Assembly (NCBI GenBank): GCA_900088475.1
Contig: FLMG01002556.1
Span: 1-33,690 of the forward strand
Length of the DNA stretch: 33,690 nucleotides
Reading direction: 5' to 3'
Origin: Hyphochytrium catenoides
Taxonomy: Eukaryota; Sar; Hyphochytriomycetes; Hyphochytriales; Hyphochytriaceae
The notes below the pieces were generated by a model. The model saw nothing but the letters and a program-made list of their open reading frames with translations, made no database searches and was not told where the DNA came from. The translations under genes and the position numbers were made by a program. Of the stretch, positions 31,445 to 33,690 are shown in pieces. Every line of letters begins with the position of its first letter. The first letter of the stretch is position 1.

Positions 31445-33690
31445 TTATGAAATGACCGCAGTCGTGGTGTCAACAGCTATCTCTTCCTCAGGACTACTTT
31501 CTTGTTTCTGCAAGGAGGCACCGCCAGATGACCCTCGCTTACTGTCTTTCTTCTTCTTTTTCTTCTTCTTTTTTTTTGGCTCCGGAGAGGAAGATGTGGC
31601 CGTATCTCCCGTTTGAGCAGTATCAATCTGTAAGTCGTGCTTGGAGACTTCCTCTCTTGCTTCTGGTATTGTGGCAGCTGTCGTTGTCTCCTCTGTTCGC
31701 GATGCCATTGTGGCAGGCCCTGCCTTCCTGGCCTCATCATCCCGCGGGGAGGTTAGATTTGAGCTGGAGGTCGCCGGAGGAGTTTGGGGTTCAATTCCCA
31801 CCCTTGCCTTGTTAGTAAGAAGACTCTTTCTCAAGCTTGAATCTCTCTTAGGCATCGGAGACTCAATGGTGGGGGCCGCTTTCTTCGTGTCAGGGGACTG
31901 CGGTGTACTTTCAGGGTTATTAGTTGGAGGTATACTTTCCTCCACTCCTACTTTAGCACTGTTTCTCGTAAGACCGGCCAACAGCGACTTCCCTGACCTT
32001 GGACTCTTCATATTATCGTCTCCTGGCCCCGGCGACCCAGTCTTGGCAGCTCTTGGGCTTATCCCTGGCCCCGGCGAGCTTGAATTTGAAACATGCTCGT
32101 GGGCTGAGGAACCCTTTCCTAGCTCTGCTGTTGTCGCTGAAATTGGTGCCTTGCTCTCCGCAAGACATATTTCTGTTTTGACTCCTCCTAAGCTGCTACG
32201 ACTGTCTTGACTATACGTCGTATTTAGCGTTGAGGTTCTCTTTAATGGACTTGAGCTGCGCGCTTCGCTTGCCTTACGCTTACCTCCCTCATGGCTTGTT
32301 GGCTCGGACTTAGCAGTTCCCCTGTCCGAGCCGACAGACGCCTTTCGTTCTATTCTTAGGGTTGAGGCACGTGTAGCCTTCTGAGTCCTCTCCTTCTGAG
32401 CGGCAATGCGCTTAGCTTCATTTTCACTCTCGAACGCCTGAGTTTTTTTCAGTTGCATCCTTTGAATCTCCATGTCACTCGCACATTTGGCACAGATGGG
32501 CTCCCATCTTGAGGCTCCACATCGGCGATCTGCTGGACGTGTCCTACAGCTTGTGCAGAGATCCGTGTTGGTAGGATCTGGTTGCTGCATTACATCTCCT
32601 GCCGGGTGAGTGGCGGAGATCGCTCTGTCTTCACTTTCAGCTGTTCCAGTCTGTTGTCTGCTCTCCTTCACAGCGTTGTTGCTGACCGCAGGGGAGGCAA
32701 TTTCTTCCTTTGCGCTGGGTGCTTCATCCTTGACCTTCATTCCTTGTACCTTTTCCTCCAGGCGTGTGGCACACTCTTCGCAAACCGCCTCCCATTTGGA
32801 GGCCGCGGAGCGCCGTACAGCCGGATGATTTTTGCATTGAGTACACTTAATCACGTCCGCAGCACACTGCTCATCTTTTCCCTTCTCATCATTGGCTTCC
32901 TCACTCTTCTTTGCATGGTCGCCCGTGCCACTCTCCGTTGTTGCCTTTGCAGCCGCCTCTAATTTTGCAGCACAGTCAGCGCAGACAGCCTCCCACTTGG
33001 AAGCTGCACAGCGCTTCACAGCGGGCGAAGCCTTGCACTTCGTACATTGCACCACGTCTTGTGCTGCGTTATTCTCCTCGGTCGTCTTGTTGGATTGTGG
33101 TACCTTGTCTCCGGAGTTAGCTTTGTCTTGGTCAGGGTTGACCCCTTCACCTTTCGCCTTCTTTTCCTCCTCTTGCTTCTCTTCGTCTTCACGCGCTTTC
33201 TTTTCTTTCTCTATCCTTGCAAGAATAGCTTCCCGTCTCTTCCTCTCCTCCTCCTTTTGCACCTGAATGTCCTGCTCAACCCTTTTGGTCAGAGTCCCAT
33301 AATCTTTGTGCATTTGTGCGACCAGCCAGTCCACTCCTTCCCGCACTCGCTTGTCCTGCTTCTTATCCTTAGTCTGCGATGGGAGTGCAATGCAGGTCCG
33401 GATCTGATAAGGAGAGCCGGTTAGCTTGTCTAACATGAGAGAGGAGGCAATTTCCACCTCTGACAGCCGGTTTGACAAGTCTTCCTTGTTTGCCAACACC
33501 AAGATAGGTTTTCCTGAGATCTTGGGAAGGTTTTTCATCGTCTCGAACTCCTTTGCACTCTCTAGAATCCTTTCCTTATCCGCAGAGTCTACCACGTAGA
33601 TGACTCCGTGTACGCTATCATAGTACTTCTGCCATACATCTCTGATGCGCCGGCCACCACCTAGATCATAGAACGTAACTTCATAGCTGT
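31445..33690 (-). CDS. ARL13B: ARL13B-like ciliary GTPase with Cys-repeat tail; 5' end beyond the window
   Basis: ARL13B sits on the ciliary membrane and acts as GEF for ARL3. The frame runs unbroken from the window edge to the stop at 31445 (747 aa visible, one exon). The switch II text DLGGG (33653-33667), with Gly where most ARF/ARL proteins have the catalytic Gln, is an ARL13B hallmark. Then come YVVDSADKER, LANKED (G4, Asn-Lys-x-Asp at 33479-33490), GVDWLVAQMHKDY and a charged Glu/Lys/Arg helix after the G domain, as in the family. The P-loop and N-terminus lie outside. The long tail is unusual: three C-x2-C-x17-C-x2-C repeats, then a disordered Ser/Pro region with internal duplication, a run of ten lysines, and an acidic end. 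No clear RVxP ciliary signal was seen. ARL13A/B-type identity is firm for the GTPase part; the tail has no parallel I know in animal ARL13B. Confidence 0.93.
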   Translation of the reverse strand, partial: SYEVTFYDLGGGRRIRDVWQKYYDSVHGVIYVVDSADKERILESAKEFETMKNLPKISGKPILVLANKEDLSNRLSEVEIASSLMLDKLTGSPYQIRTCIALPSQTKDKKQDKRVREGVDWLVAQMHKDYGTLTKRVEQDIQVQKEEERKRREAILARIEKEKKAREDEEKQEEEKKAKGEGVNPDQDKANSGDKVPQSNKTTEENNAAQDVVQCTKCKASPAVKRCAASKWEAVCADCAAKLEAAAKATTESGTGDHAKKSEEANDEKGKDEQCAADVIKCTQCKNHPAVRRSAASKWEAVCEECATRLEEKVQGMKVKDEAPSAKEEIASPAVSNNAVKESRQQTGTAESEDRAISATHPAGDVMQQPDPTNTDLCTSCRTRPADRRCGASRWEPICAKCASDMEIQRMQLKKTQAFESENEAKRIAAQKERTQKATRASTLRIERKASVGSDRGTAKSEPTSHEGGKRKASEARSSSPLKRTSTLNTTYSQDSRSSLGGVKTEICLAESKAPISATTAELGKGSSAHEHVSNSSSPGPGISPRAAKTGSPGPGDDNMKSPRSGKSLLAGLTRNSAKVGVEESIPPTNNPESTPQSPDTKKAAPTIESPMPKRDSSLRKSLLTNKARVGIEPQTPPATSSSNLTSPRDDEARKAGPATMASRTEETTTAATIPEAREEVSKHDLQIDTAQTGDTATSSSPEPKKKKKKKKKKDSKRGSSGGASLQKQESSPEEEIAVDTTTAVIS
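32483..32557 (-). repeat. Cys repeat 3 of ARL13B-like tail
   Basis: This encodes CTSC...PADRRCGASRWEPI...CAKC, again with 17 residues between the CxxC pairs. It is more diverged from repeats 1 and 2 than they are from each other, which fits an older duplication. Confidence 0.85.
32771..32845 (-). repeat. Cys repeat 2 of ARL13B-like tail
   Basis: This encodes CTQC...PAVRRSAASKWEAV...CEEC with the same 17-residue spacer. The optional middle Cys of repeats 1 and 3 is Ser here, so only the four paired cysteines are invariant. Confidence 0.85.
32972..33046 (-). repeat. Cys repeat 1 of ARL13B-like tail
   Basis: This encodes CTKC, then 17 residues including PAVKRCAASKWEAV, then CADC. The spacing C-x2-C-x17-C-x2-C suggests a small zinc-binding fold; zinc binding is inferred from cysteine spacing only. 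Confidence 0.85.

Noticed and set aside
31551-31581. TTC/T-rich microsatellite as a regulatory tract
   Set aside because: It is the coding run of ten lysines in the ARL13B-like tail on the minus strand.
31528-33424. Long plus-strand open frames opposite the ARL13B-like gene
   Set aside because: Leu/Ser/Phe-rich translations are mirror images of the Lys/Glu/Ser-rich minus-strand exon; no motif or splice support.

Overview
This window is nuclear DNA from an intron-dense eukaryote. It shows GT-AG introns mostly of about 45-350 nt with CTAAY or TACTAAC-like branch points, exons as short as about 24 nt, no operons and no prokaryotic signals. An ARL13B-type GTPase implies a lineage with cilia or flagella. 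Trehalose-phosphate phosphatase and a perilipin/REF-like candidate fit a protist or microalga, but I cannot name the species from sequence alone. Gene models below were built by hand from conserved motifs, splice sites and reading-phase continuity; in every multi-exon gene model the exon lengths sum to a multiple of three.

Layout: (1) 841-6068 (+), RINT1/TIP20/MAG2-type ER-Golgi tether, about 15 exons. (2) 6619-8826 (-), unrecognised protein with a possible PH-like fold and coiled coil, 8 exons. (3) 9154-12046 (-), Ser-rich N-terminus, a perilipin/REF-like segment and a long coiled coil, 10 exons. (4) 12640-13043 (+), weak candidate small gene. (5) 13225-14713 (-), ELMO-domain protein with a tail rich in clathrin/adaptor-type motifs. 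(6) 14856-26443 (-), giant BEACH-WD40 protein, about 31 exons and about 2,497 aa, interrupted by a 52-N assembly gap. (7) 27517-29327 (-), SCP/CTD-type DxDE(T) phosphatase, 10 exons. (8) 30119-31309 (+), trehalose-6-phosphate phosphatase, 5 exons. (9) 31445-33690 (-), ARL13B-like GTPase, 5' end outside the window, with three C-x2-C-x17-C-x2-C repeats in its C-terminal tail.

Several products act in membrane traffic: a RINT1 tether, an ELMOD-type ARF/ARL GAP, a BEACH scaffold and ARL13B. The neighbourhood is suggestive, but eukaryotic neighbours need not share function. The most unusual items are the cysteine-repeat tail on ARL13B, the ELMO protein with an endocytic-motif tail, the lipid-droplet-like/coiled-coil architecture, and an intron in the trehalose phosphatase gene that looks as if it arose from a tandem duplication.
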